From Amoeboradix gromovi (Eukaryota > Sanchytriomycota > Sanchytriomycetes > Sanchytriales > Sanchytriaceae), in assembly GCA_018985225.1 (NCBI GenBank), contig JADGIF010000058.1, forward strand, positions 1 through 25,605: a DNA stretch of 25,605 bases, in the 5' to 3' direction. A program made the position numbers and the translations under genes. The stretch's first letter is position 1, and each line of letters starts with the position of its first letter. The notes beneath the pieces were generated by a model that saw only the letters and a program-made list of their open reading frames with translations, did no database searches and was not told where the DNA came from. Positions 1-8,321 of this stretch are shown here, piece after piece.

Positions 1-84
1 GGACACTACTGTGAAAATTTCAACTGGGTAAATCTCGTCACCCGTTTTTTACCCAAAGTCTGCTTTTTACAGAGTGTGTCCCAA

Positions 85-942
85 ATGAGGGATCTGGAAT
101 ATCAAGAAATGCTTGATTTTATTAATAGCGAATCAACATTTATGTTTGTATCCGGCATACCAGGATGCGGCAAGACTTTTACAATAAAAAGATTGACGAA
201 CATAAATTATGTAAACTGCATGTGTGACGAGATTAAACTGAATGAGAAAATTAATATTTTGGACGAAATCGATAGCATTAATAAACAGACATGGGAACTA
301 TTGTTTGGCCATGTTAGTAATGGGAGCAAAGTAATAGGAGTTGCAAATACTTTGGACATTGGGTTTATTCCGGATGAGCTCTTAAATGATTTGCGAGTGG
401 TCTCTTTTGCACCATACAATGCAAATGAATTAACTGAAATAGCAGCCAGCATAACGAGGGATCTGGATATATCAGTTGATTCCAAGATATTAGATTTTTT
501 AGGTAGAAAGTGTTCAAACATCGATGATGATGTAAGGCGACTGCAATCGTGGATTAAATGTTTGCCAGAAAATCCGAGCATAAAAGACGTGATTGAGATA
601 ACTAAAAACTCGCAGATTACTAGGTTCCATACAATGCCAATTCATGCTTAACACCTTTTATGTTTTCTGTATTTAACTTTTGTTTTTGATATTAATAAAC
701 AGAAGAAGATTAAAAAAATATCCTTTCAGCAGCTTTATCAGAAATGCAAGCCTCTTTATAAAAATAAGCATTCAATACCATTAGCTAATTATAGTGAGTT
801 TATCGACTTGCTAAATGTACTGGAGTCTAAATCTTTTGTAAATATCAAAAAAGGAAACGTAGAGCTGGATGATAGTGTTGAGAGTAGTTTATTCTCAGCT
901 GATGATGCCACTAAATCATTGTATTACACTAACATATCATAG
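85..942 (+). CDS. CDC6: CDC6/ORC1-like replication initiation ATPase, frame broken by one TAA
   Basis: AAA+ ATPase of the CDC6/ORC1 family, which loads the MCM helicase at replication origins. From the ATG at 85, Walker A (GIPGCGKT) lies at residues 24-31, Walker B (ILDEID) at 58-63, sensor 1 (VIGVANTLD) at 83-91 and sensor 2 (DVRRL) at 149-153. A TAA at 649-651 stops the frame after 188 residues. The same frame then stays open for 96 codons to a TAG at 940-942 and encodes a winged-helix domain typical of CDC6 C-termini. Flanking residues PIHA and HLLCFL match the CDC6 PLHQQLMLC-type segment with no gap, so the TAA replaces a single residue. No GT-AG intron can remove it. The N-terminal regulatory region of larger CDC6 proteins is absent; the full frame is about 285 codons against about 560 residues in human. 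The motif around the stop favours CDC6 over ORC1. An AATAAA lies 14 nt past the second stop. Confidence 0.78.
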
Positions 943-1007
943 TCTAATGTTGAAGAATAAATTTAATTTTTCAAGCTTTGTATCTTAATTTTTATCCCAT
1001 CGAAATT

Positions 1008-4000
1008 ATGATGGACGATGAGATCCCCAATGATATTAGATATGCCCTGTGTGACATAGATGTCGAATACACCGTTAAGCGGTGCCAGCAGGCTGATTAC
1101 AGGATACTACATCGTCATCCATGCACAGAATTCTTGATGTTATTTAGTTCCAAGTTTGTAGAAGACAATGACGGGTACTTTCCATGGCAATTGATTGGGC
1201 TGATGTCTAGTAACATCAAACAAGAGGTTATACTAAGAAGCATTGCTAATGAGTTGCCGTGCTGTCATTTATTGAGTTGTATAAGACTGTACGGTGACTC
1301 TGTTGCTAGTAATATATTACTTTTCTATGCCCAGTTAAGTAATCCTAAATTGCTATCTCTCTTGAATAAAAAGCCCAAGCTTCTTCCATTTGAAATACCA
1401 TCAGATGTAAATGAACATCATTTTATGAACGCAGTTATTAAATTAATTCAGTCCGAGTACGATATCTCATATATTTATGATCTACCTGTGCAGTTAAAAT
1501 CTTACGTATTTACCTGGCATTTCACAAATATGTTTTATAGCAATAAGCAATATCGGTTGCTGCTGAACAATAAGCTGTATTTAAACGTAGATTGCCGTAA
1601 TCATATCTTCAATATTTTAAAATCAGATGCATTCAACAATCAGATTCATTATTTATGCCGCGGGTACTTTGATGGAGAAAGAGATGATGAAGATGAGCAT
1701 ATAATGACGCGGTTGTTGAGTTTATACAATTATGATGAATTAATAGTTGCATATCAATACTTGCTGCATGATTATAACAGTAAAATCAAACGCATATCGT
1801 AAATAACCCTCTTGGAATCTCATTTATTGCGTTTTATCGATTTGAAAACCAACTACAAATTATTGCCAATTTTGATGAATCGTAAACCCTTGGAGTGCTG
1901 CTCGTTGCTACTATCTGTATTAGAATGGTCGTATATATCTACTGAATGCTGCAATATTGTGTTTTCAATGATTTATGAACTATGGGACACATTGACTATA
2001 GCTATACAGCGTGACATTTTTACACAATTTGTTCTTCCGTTGCTGTATAAATCATACAATGCACCATATGTTACTGTGCATTGTTTGGAAATAACCTCTA
2101 GAATGACAGGAATTGAATCATTTCATGAATTAATACTACAAATTGCATTTTCATTGATACCGCCTCTTGGTAAACTGAGAAGAAGTATGGGTGATGTTGA
2201 AATAGAAATAGACAATATCTATTACAGCAAGTCAGTGGGATTAAAAGCGTTAAAGTGTGTAAGTAAGCTACCATCTAAGATGGTGTTAGAGTATATCAAA
2301 AGTGATTCTGATTTAATAACATCCTATATCACATCTATAGAACCCAGGCTGATTCATTTTAACTCGAAAAGCAGTAGTAATTTAGATAATGACAATTCTG
2401 ACAACTCTGATGACTTTGACGATTTAATTCATTTTTTGGGATTCTTTGTGGAATTAGAAATAGAAGAGATTCCTAGACAAGACTTTCAACAGCTTCAGAC
2501 CAGATTGCATGTGGAAAGTAAAACACCTTTAGAATCAGAAATGCAGTGGGATGGTTACTTGCAATCATTCATTTTGCTATCTCAATATCCGTGCTCTACT
2601 ACACAGTTTAACAAGCTATACAAATTCACTGTCTCAGACATAGTGAAATGGAGCTTAGAGTTGATCAGCTTTAGTTATTATTGCCGCTCTGCTACGCCTG
2701 ATCAAGCTGAAATAATTTTAATTTTGTTAAAACAATGTTGTGATAACATTACACGAGTGAACAGTCAAACTAGTTGTGGGGTAGCAGCTGTTGGTACGCT
2801 GGAATCTATCACTCATAACAGTCATTTGAATCTCTTCTTGAACTATGATTTTCTAAATACCCTAATTGAGATTATACCAAACCTTCCGAGGCTACCAAGT
2901 TTAACATATTACAAGAAGTGTTACGCAGAAATAAAGAGTACACCACTGCTTATGCATTTGAGTGGTAAAATAGTAGATTTACTGGCAGATTTTCCCGATG
3001 GCATGGATATAAACATCAAAAACATGGAAAATGATATCTCTTCAGTAGTATATCAACGCCAAATACTCTGGAGTATAGGTATTGAAAGGCGTAACTCTGA
3101 GTTGTTGAGCAAATGTAATGCGTCTTCTCTGGTTAATTTAAAAGCAGTGGTAGAGTATATCATCTCTATCGACGCACCGTTGGACTGGTACAAAACAGAT
3201 GAATATTACTTGCCTCGTCCCAATAGTCTTCTCTCATTCGTTATCAAGTATCAGCTGATTCCAGCAATTTGTACATCCTTGACGGTACCGAATATGAAAA
3301 TTACCAGAAATATGAACCTTGAATTCTTGAAAAATCAAGCACCGTTTAATCAAGAATTAAGTAGTTTCTATGTAAACCACTTTATGGAATATTTAGACTA
3401 TGACTTGTTGCTGAATTTATATGGATTAATGGACAGCGAATTTTATTCTAAAATGAACCAGCGCGGTAAAAAGATATTGTTTAAACCATTGCACGGCTTA
3501 GACATAAACTTACTGGACAACATTTCAACTCAGATAGACTGGATTAAATTGGCAATGTCAGCAAAAAATCATCTGAATTGTACAAACACTGAGACATTAA
3601 AAGATGTTGGGGAATATCTCTTTAACAAGCTGACTTACTATAATATCGATGTACTACTAGACATTGAAATGCTTGGATTGGAGGCTCTTTTCGAGACATG
3701 CAAAGTTACAAACTTGAATGGTGAATATTTGAGCATCTTACTGAGCAAGGACACCGATTTGCAGACAAAATGCAGCAATTTTCTTCAAAAAGATATTTCA
3801 ATGACACTTATGCTTGGGCTTGTGAGGCATTTGAAAAGAAACAAACTGATAGACTTACTACTCTACCATGAGAAACCGTTTGACTGGATAGTGCATTGTG
3901 TAGCAAAGTATGAGCGAGATGGATTAAATACTTATGGGTTAGCAAAGCGGGGCTTTTGCAGTTTGGAACCACAGAGACTTTTGTGCCTAATGCAGAGGTA

Positions 4001-4088
4001 TACAGAGTGTGTAGAACTGTTGAAAAATGCGTATTTCCAGCCAAATCAAGCTGTGGAGGGAGTGTTTGAAGAATTGCTGGTAGAATAA
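1008..4088 (+). CDS. large all-helical protein of unknown function, with one in-frame TAA
   Basis: I do not recognise this family. ATG codons at 1008 and 1011 open a frame that runs 264 codons to a TAA at 1800-1802. The same frame then continues uninterrupted for 761 codons to a TAA at 4086-4088. The 24 codons between the internal stop and the next ATG (1875) look like ordinary coding sequence, rich in Leu and Ile, so one gene with a single nonsense codon is simpler than two adjacent genes. The product would be about 1025 residues. It is dominated by amphipathic, Leu-rich segments like an alpha-solenoid (HEAT/ARM or nucleoporin-like scaffold), with an acidic Asn/Asp/Ser linker near 2380-2425. 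No catalytic motif, signal peptide or membrane helix was seen. No GT-AG intron of suitable phase spans the TAA. It could instead be two genes, the second starting at 1875. Confidence is high that it is coding and low on identity. Confidence 0.7.
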
Positions 4089-4152
4089 GGAAAATCTGTG
4101 ACGGATACGACAGGACATCCTATCACTTTTTAGTACAGTCTTATTTTACTAA

Positions 4153-4314
4153 ATGATTTTGGGATTGCTTGGTCCTCGAAAGGCCACTCTTTCAATCGGT
4201 TTAGCATTAGCACCACCAGACGCTTCTAGCCTCAGAGCCGGAATACTGCATGGAGCCTTGCAGTTGCTGGCTTTGCGCGGTGATACAGACTTGAGAAATT
4301 GGTATCACGTATAA
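4153..4314 (+). CDS. possible small ORF, 53 aa, unrecognised
   Basis: An ATG-initiated frame between the solenoid gene and the unresolved stretch at 4496. It sits in a locally more GC-rich patch than its surroundings, and the translation is rich in Ala, Leu and Gly (for example ILHGALQLLALRGD). A stop lies directly upstream in the same frame. It could be an exon of a gene with tiny introns, a small protein or a chance frame. No family was recognised. Confidence 0.2.
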   Translation: MILGLLGPRKATLSIGLALAPPDASSLRAGILHGALQLLALRGDTDLRNWYHV

Positions 4315-4495
4315 TTTCGAGTGCCTTGTTGACAAGGCAAGTAAATAAGTGAACTTTATCGGTTTATATAAATAAATATGTTATGAACTATTTGAAATGA
4401 ATTGAATATTATATAAGATATAGATAAAAGACCCATAACATGAGCACTTGCGTTAGTATTTTATAGCGGACCACAAGAAACACCACATACGCAAA

Positions 4496-4690
4496 ATGAT
4501 CCAAAATGAAGCTGTTCGCTATGCATTACTGCAAGGAAGAACTCCCAATATAATCAGGTAAAGTACAACTTTATCTGTATCCTCGTGTTTTCCTTGCTTG
4601 CAATTGAATTGTCAATATTTCCAGAAGCTCAAATAGGAAATAAAGGCAGGTTTAGTGACAGGATTGCAGCAATCCTATGCTCAAGCACCT
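4496..4690 (+). other. unresolved, possibly spliced small gene
   Basis: All three plus-strand frames are partly open here. An ATG at 4496 gives a 21-codon frame ending at a GTAAAG sequence that could be a 5' splice site. A second frame stays open from about 4507 to past 4640 and contains a hydrophobic stretch (FICILVFSLLAIELSIF) that looks like a membrane helix. A candidate 20-nt GT-AG segment at 4650-4669 would join this frame to a short C-terminus ending at about 4704, just before the convergent oxidoreductase. None of the splice choices carries the TTAACGTAG signature of the two clear introns, and no family was recognised, so the structure is left open. Confidence 0.22.
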
Positions 4691-4707
4691 CAGGGAAATT
4701 TAAACAT

Positions 4708-4713
4708 TTTATT
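4708..4713 (-). terminator. AATAAA overlapping the oxidoreductase stop codon
   Basis: Read on the minus strand, the gene ends GAATAAAA, so the stop codon TAA sits inside the canonical poly(A) hexamer. This is the same arrangement as in CCT6, RPN1, the aminotransferase and the MCM10 relic. Confidence 0.45.
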
Positions 4714-5758
4714 CGTGTTCATCATTATTATTTGGAATCAGCACAATCTTACCGGCTGTTAATTTGCTCTCGATTTGTCTATTTGCGTCGGCTCCATCTT
4801 TCAGATCAAATTTATACCCTACAAAGCATTTCAATTTTCCATCTATTAACAATTGATTAATTGACATGCAGTATGACTTTGGTGCATCCGTGTATAGTTT
4901 GTAAGAGACTCTGCCAAATATATTTCGAGGAATTGCTTTGACCAAGGTACTCAGTAAAGAAATCAGCGGATTTCCGTCGCCCCCAAATCGTGCATCACCG
5001 GCTTGAGTGCTATAAACCCCACCATCTACGATATGAGGTTCTATAAAATTCCAGTAATCATCTCCACCCACTGTGTCTATAACAGCATCATACTTTTCCT
5101 TTGAGTACAACTGGTCCTTAAAGTAGCTGCTACTGTAATCTAGAATATCGCTGGCACCAAGAGCCCTGCAAGTATCCGCATCTATGGCTGAGCAAATCCC
5201 AGTAACATGAGCTCCTAAGTTACTAGATATCTGAGTCGCCCAGCTACCAATACTTCCAGCGCATCCTATAATCAAAACTCTTTTATTGTCATTTGCCACA
5301 ATCTTGCAATGATCAATGACCGAAACATAAGCAGCCAAGGCAGAAGTAAGTGTACCTGCCGCCTCTTCAAATGACAAGTTTATTGGCTTATGTATTATAA
5401 CGTCGTGCTTAAAGTTTATTTTCGTGTAATCAGCAAATGTTCCACTTGCCGTAGGATATGAAAACTGACCATAAACAGCGTCGTTAATTTTAAATAAAGT
5501 CTTTGCATTTTCTCCAACATTTTCTACGATGCCAGAATAATCCATTCCCAATACTGCCGGCATTTTCATTGGGAAAAGATATTTTAGATGGCCTTGCCTT
5601 AATTTAACATCTCCGTGTGCTAATCCTGCAGCTTTTACTCTAATGATCACATCGTCTGGTCCCGTAATATCTGGTCTAGTAACTCTTTCATATTTCAGTT
5701 TGTCTGCTGATCCGTATTCATGAAAGACCAGTGCATTCATTAACAATTTACGGGACAT
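4709..5758 (-). CDS. MDR-family NADPH quinone oxidoreductase-like protein (RTN4IP1/zeta-crystallin type)
   Basis: Medium-chain dehydrogenase/reductase of 349 residues, starting at the first ATG in the frame (5758); the open frame extends further upstream but without ATG. The N-terminal GroES-like domain contains the AGLAHGDVKLRQG and GMDYSGIVENVG motifs near residues 44-56 and 71-82. A Rossmann fold follows, with the nucleotide-binding motif VLIIGCAGSIGSWATQI at 161-177. DAVIDTVGG near 224-232 is another family hallmark. The catalytic-zinc Cys/His ligands of true alcohol dehydrogenases are missing, so a zinc-free NAD(P)H-dependent quinone or enone reductase is expected. RTN4IP1 relatives are mitochondrial, but no clear presequence is present from this start. 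The gene is intact and unspliced, and its TAA overlaps an AATAAA. The exact substrate is not predictable. Confidence 0.88.
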   Translation of the reverse strand: MSRKLLMNALVFHEYGSADKLKYERVTRPDITGPDDVIIRVKAAGLAHGDVKLRQGHLKYLFPMKMPAVLGMDYSGIVENVGENAKTLFKINDAVYGQFSYPTASGTFADYTKINFKHDVIIHKPINLSFEEAAGTLTSALAAYVSVIDHCKIVANDNKRVLIIGCAGSIGSWATQISSNLGAHVTGICSAIDADTCRALGASDILDYSSSYFKDQLYSKEKYDAVIDTVGGDDYWNFIEPHIVDGGVYSTQAGDARFGGDGNPLISLLSTLVKAIPRNIFGRVSYKLYTDAPKSYCMSINQLLIDGKLKCFVGYKFDLKDGADANRQIESKLTAGKIVLIPNNNDEHE

Positions 5759-6000
5759 GTTTAAAAAATTATTGTTTAGTACATACCCTCGTCTATGAAA
5801 GTCCTGATTTGCGAAAAAATTGATAAAATCCAGAGAAGCCAGCAATACCAGATGCCCCGTTGCAGTGATTGCTCATTCTTTCTCTACCCTGAGGCGGGAC
5901 TGATCTGATATACTTAATGTATATCACTCCATCTACTTTCAAATGGCAATTTACACGGTAATAAAATCTCAAGAATAAATGATTTATCGAGAATATATGA

Positions 6001-6258
6001 ACAATAACGACCAATCTTCATGCTTTCTGGTTTTCCGATCAACATAAATACGCGCTACTCTTTCTTTTCATCAATGAAGAATGGGCCATGTTCAAGTGTA
6101 AAGAGCGAGGAAAGACAATGGTGGAGTGTAATGAATCATTTACTAGTCAGGCGTGTACAAGGTGTTGCACTGTAAAGAAAACCAGCTTGGAAAGCTACAT
6201 CTGTAAAAACTGTCATTTGGATATATATAGAGACCATATAAATAAAGTATATACCTAA
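6001..6258 (+). pseudogene. C-terminal remnant of a TnpB/Fanzor-type RNA-guided nuclease
   Basis: An open frame of 85 codons after a TGA, without a usable start, ending at TAA 6256-6258. Its translation carries the C-terminal signature of the TnpB/Fanzor (OrfB, Cas12-related) nucleases: a RuvC-II glutamate in VECNESFTS (consensus v.E..TSk.C), then a four-cysteine zinc ribbon (ACTRC then YICKNC), then the RuvC-III aspartate in IYRDHIN. Upstream the sequence (FSDQHKYALLFLF) still resembles the segment preceding RuvC-II in these proteins. The N-terminal domains and RuvC-I are missing, and no matching frame was found in the 150 nt upstream, so this is a truncated copy. In eukaryotes these are Fanzor proteins carried by transposons. 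Inference: a relic of an inserted element between the oxidoreductase and MCM10. The annotation rests on the motif order, not on a database search. Confidence 0.75.
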
Positions 6259-6330
6259 AAGTACATGTCTCCTTACTTAATAACGCCTCAGGGTAGTGAA
6301 AGAATGAGCTTTTACTGTAATGGAGCAACT

Positions 6331-6400
6331 GAAATATCACTTCTTGTGAAAATTCTCGATTTTCTCTCAAATCGGGACTTTTAACAAGAAGTGATATTTC
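6331..6400. repeat. perfect 17-bp inverted repeat (hairpin), 36-nt loop
   Basis: The arms GAAATATCACTTCTTGT (6331-6347) and ACAAGAAGTGATATTTC (6384-6400) are perfect reverse complements. They lie 73 nt downstream of the Fanzor/TnpB remnant. The loop contains a second, shorter pairing (GATTT/AAATC). It could be a structured 3' end or guide-RNA region of the mobile element, an element terminus, or a nested repeat. The function is inferred only from position. Confidence 0.7.
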
Positions 6401-6544
6401 TGAGCATCTTTGTCGTAAACTCAATGTTGCATTGCTACTTAATACGGATCGCATAATTCTGTTAAGTAGTTCAAGCTTCGCAAAGCTTTTAAACAAGGGT
6501 GATTACACAAAGAACAGATATTAAAGTTAATGTGTAGTAGCGTT

Positions 6545-7587
6545 TTATTCGTCAAAGTCTATCAGGAGCTCAGAACTCAAATCGTCTTCTTTAACGGAAT
6601 TCTTTTTCTCTCGGATCTTGTAGAAAGCTGTTTGTTTTAACATGGGATTGGAATAATTCTTTGGAGTTTGAACCTTTGTCTGTCTCTTCAGTAAGTTGGA
6701 AACTCTGTCGTTCTTTTTCGAAATGCAATCAAAAAAATCCTCGGTTGACTTGTCCAGTATTTCTGGCTTTTTAAATTCCTTTTTCTCAAATTGGAATACT
6801 GAACTTGAAGTTTTCACATTTTGCCTTTCATTTTTACGGTCTTGGATCGATTCTCACAAATGCACAGAACAGAGCACATCTGCCGTCAGTCTTTTGCATT
6901 GACGGTAGCGTATGGCTTCGGTTCCACCGACATAGTGTATACTTCCCTTTTTATGAATCATCAGGTTTTGTCTCCAGATTGGATTTGACAAGACAACTAC
7001 ATCGCCCTCGTTTACTTGCTCAATATGTTTAATGCATTTGATACTTAGGCCCTTCATATCCGTAAGCTCAAAAAGAGGATTTTTCAATTATTTGAACTAC
7101 TCCAACTGTATACCAATTTACGGCAGGAATCTATGCAAATTTAATAATTTGTCTAAGCTTATGTATTTGCCACCTGTTGCAACTTCATGAAAATCTGTGA
7201 CAGGTATGTGTAGTCTTCTTTCGATAGTAACTTCCTTTCCTTCAAAGCTAGCTTCTATTAGGTCCTCAAGCATCAAGTTTTGAAATTTTAAAAATGTTTT
7301 GAAATTTTAAAAATGTTTTGAAAAATATTGAAAGTCGATTGCGAGGTTTGGTCTTGGACACGAAATCAAGTGCAGTTCCAGCGAGTAATGCAGCGTTAGT
7401 TCTAGATTCTTGGACACGCTCTATAAAAATCAAGTGTTTTTCGAGTAAATACCTCGTGAAGTACGAAGGTATAGCATTATTAAAACTTTTTCTCCTACCA
7501 TACCAAGACTTTCTTGAGACTCACTAGTTGATCTAATTCCCTCTTTTGAAAATAAACTATAGTACACCTTTTATGTAATTTCAAAAG
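6545..7587 (-). pseudogene. MCM10: decayed MCM10-like replication factor gene
   Basis: Minus-strand frames together resemble MCM10, the replication-fork factor binding MCM2-7, DNA and polymerase alpha. In order: a basic N-terminal part (7587 to about 7280; no ATG), HIPVTDFHEVATGGKYISLDK (about 7215-7150), the OB-fold strand VNWYTVGVV (about 7121-7095), FELTDMKG, then NEGDVVVLSNP and GGTEAIRYRQCK, and a charged tail ending at TAA 6545-6547. The frame is broken four times: a 19-bp tandem duplication at 7277-7314, a one-base shift near 7119-7122, a one-base shift at the T5 run 7080-7084 and a TGA at 6854-6856. The reading resumes with homology after each. The CCCH zinc finger is not recoverable: the second cysteine is present but the C..H part is not. 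None of the breaks has a plausible GT-AG intron. It is a pseudogene, or a locus with several sequence errors. The 5' end abuts the TIR element at 7607. Confidence 0.68.
7277..7314. repeat. 19-bp tandem duplication inside the MCM10 relic
   Basis: The unit GTTTTGAAATTTTAAAAAT occurs twice in a row (7277-7295 and 7296-7314), followed by a partial third copy. On the minus strand, removing one 19-bp unit rejoins the upstream frame to the MLEDLIEAS frame, so this duplication is one of the frame-breaking lesions. It lacks GT and AG ends and is not an intron, despite matching the local intron length. Confidence 0.85.
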
Positions 7588-7606
7588 TCATCGAGCTTTA
7601 GAATAT

Positions 7607-8161
7607 ATGGGACATCAAATATAAAAACTAGACTAACTTTCTGCAACAACTTTGAACATTATTTCAGCTTTATTAATTTTATGGATTTAACAGGCGAGTG
7701 GACATTCAGCTAGTTGCGGAGTTGACGAGACGAGAATGAAGGAAAATAAATAACTCTTTGTATCGAAATTTCAAAAATAAATAGTGTGTGCAGCTATTCT
7801 GTACAGTTATTCTCTTGCTCTGTTGAAACTAGACTAGCACTCTAATTCATAATATGAATATCATACTTCAAAGTAATATAGCGTCTGTAAGAATGAAATT
7901 GACAAGAGTAATGATGTTAGTATAACATTAAATGGAATAAAGAAAGAGTACCGTCTAAGAAAATGCACCTTTTGCTTAGATGCTCAAAGACCTCACATAT
8001 TTGAACGAGATTCAGGGTCTTCTAGTTTTATTTTAAAAAGAGGAATACAATCAATGAAAGAAGATTGGTATAATAGAAGATCTTTTATTAATGATAGCAT
8101 TTCCTCAGTATGGTGCACCTTTAAAAACGAGTTAGTCTAGTTTTTATATTCGGTGTCCCAT
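7607..8161. mobile_element. 555-bp TIR element (MITE or degenerate DNA transposon)
   Basis: The ends are inverted repeats of 32 bp. The left end (7607-7638) begins ATGGGACATCAAATATAAAA, and the right end (8130-8161), read on the minus strand, begins ATGGGACACCGAATATAAAA. They match at 30 of 32 positions. A second left end with the same inner sequence starts at 25530. No convincing target-site duplication flanks it; a TA duplication would suit a Tc1/mariner-like origin, but the right flank does not show one. The interior holds a start-like ATG at 7681 followed by a short broken frame, and an 87-codon open frame ending inside the right TIR. It sits directly upstream of the MCM10 relic and 160 bp upstream of CCT6. 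Confidence 0.8.
7877..8140 (+). pseudogene. open frame at the 3' end of the TIR element, probable transposase relic
   Basis: 87 codons with no start ATG (a TAA precedes it), ending at TAG 8138-8140 within the right terminal repeat, as expected for a protein encoded by the element. The translation is basic and includes RKCTFCLDAQRPHIFERDSG, with a C..C pair, and KEDWYNRRSF. I do not recognise the family and see no DDE/D triad. It is probably the C-terminal part of a degraded transposase; the front part at 7681-7876 is riddled with stops. Confidence 0.4.
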
Positions 8162-8321
8162 TTGTCAATCTTGAAAATAACAATATCAACTTTTTCTACA
8201 ACAAGAAAACCTAAACAAGTCAGAACAATAGAGCCACAACTTACATGCAATTACGAGAAACGCTTTATTAGTTAAATCTCAAACTATTTTCCAAATATTT
8301 TTCTTGTGATCTCCTTAATAC

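Noticed and set aside
4585-4860. 91-codon plus-strand frame overlapping the oxidoreductase
   Set aside because: Its second half is simply antisense to the oxidoreductase 3' end. The first half is covered by the unresolved entry at 4496-4690.
6143-6496. 117-codon minus-strand frame
   Set aside because: It is antisense to the Fanzor remnant and spans both arms of the hairpin. It shows no domain.
7318-7527. 69-codon plus-strand frame
   Set aside because: Antisense to the N-terminal part of the MCM10 relic, which has the better coding case.
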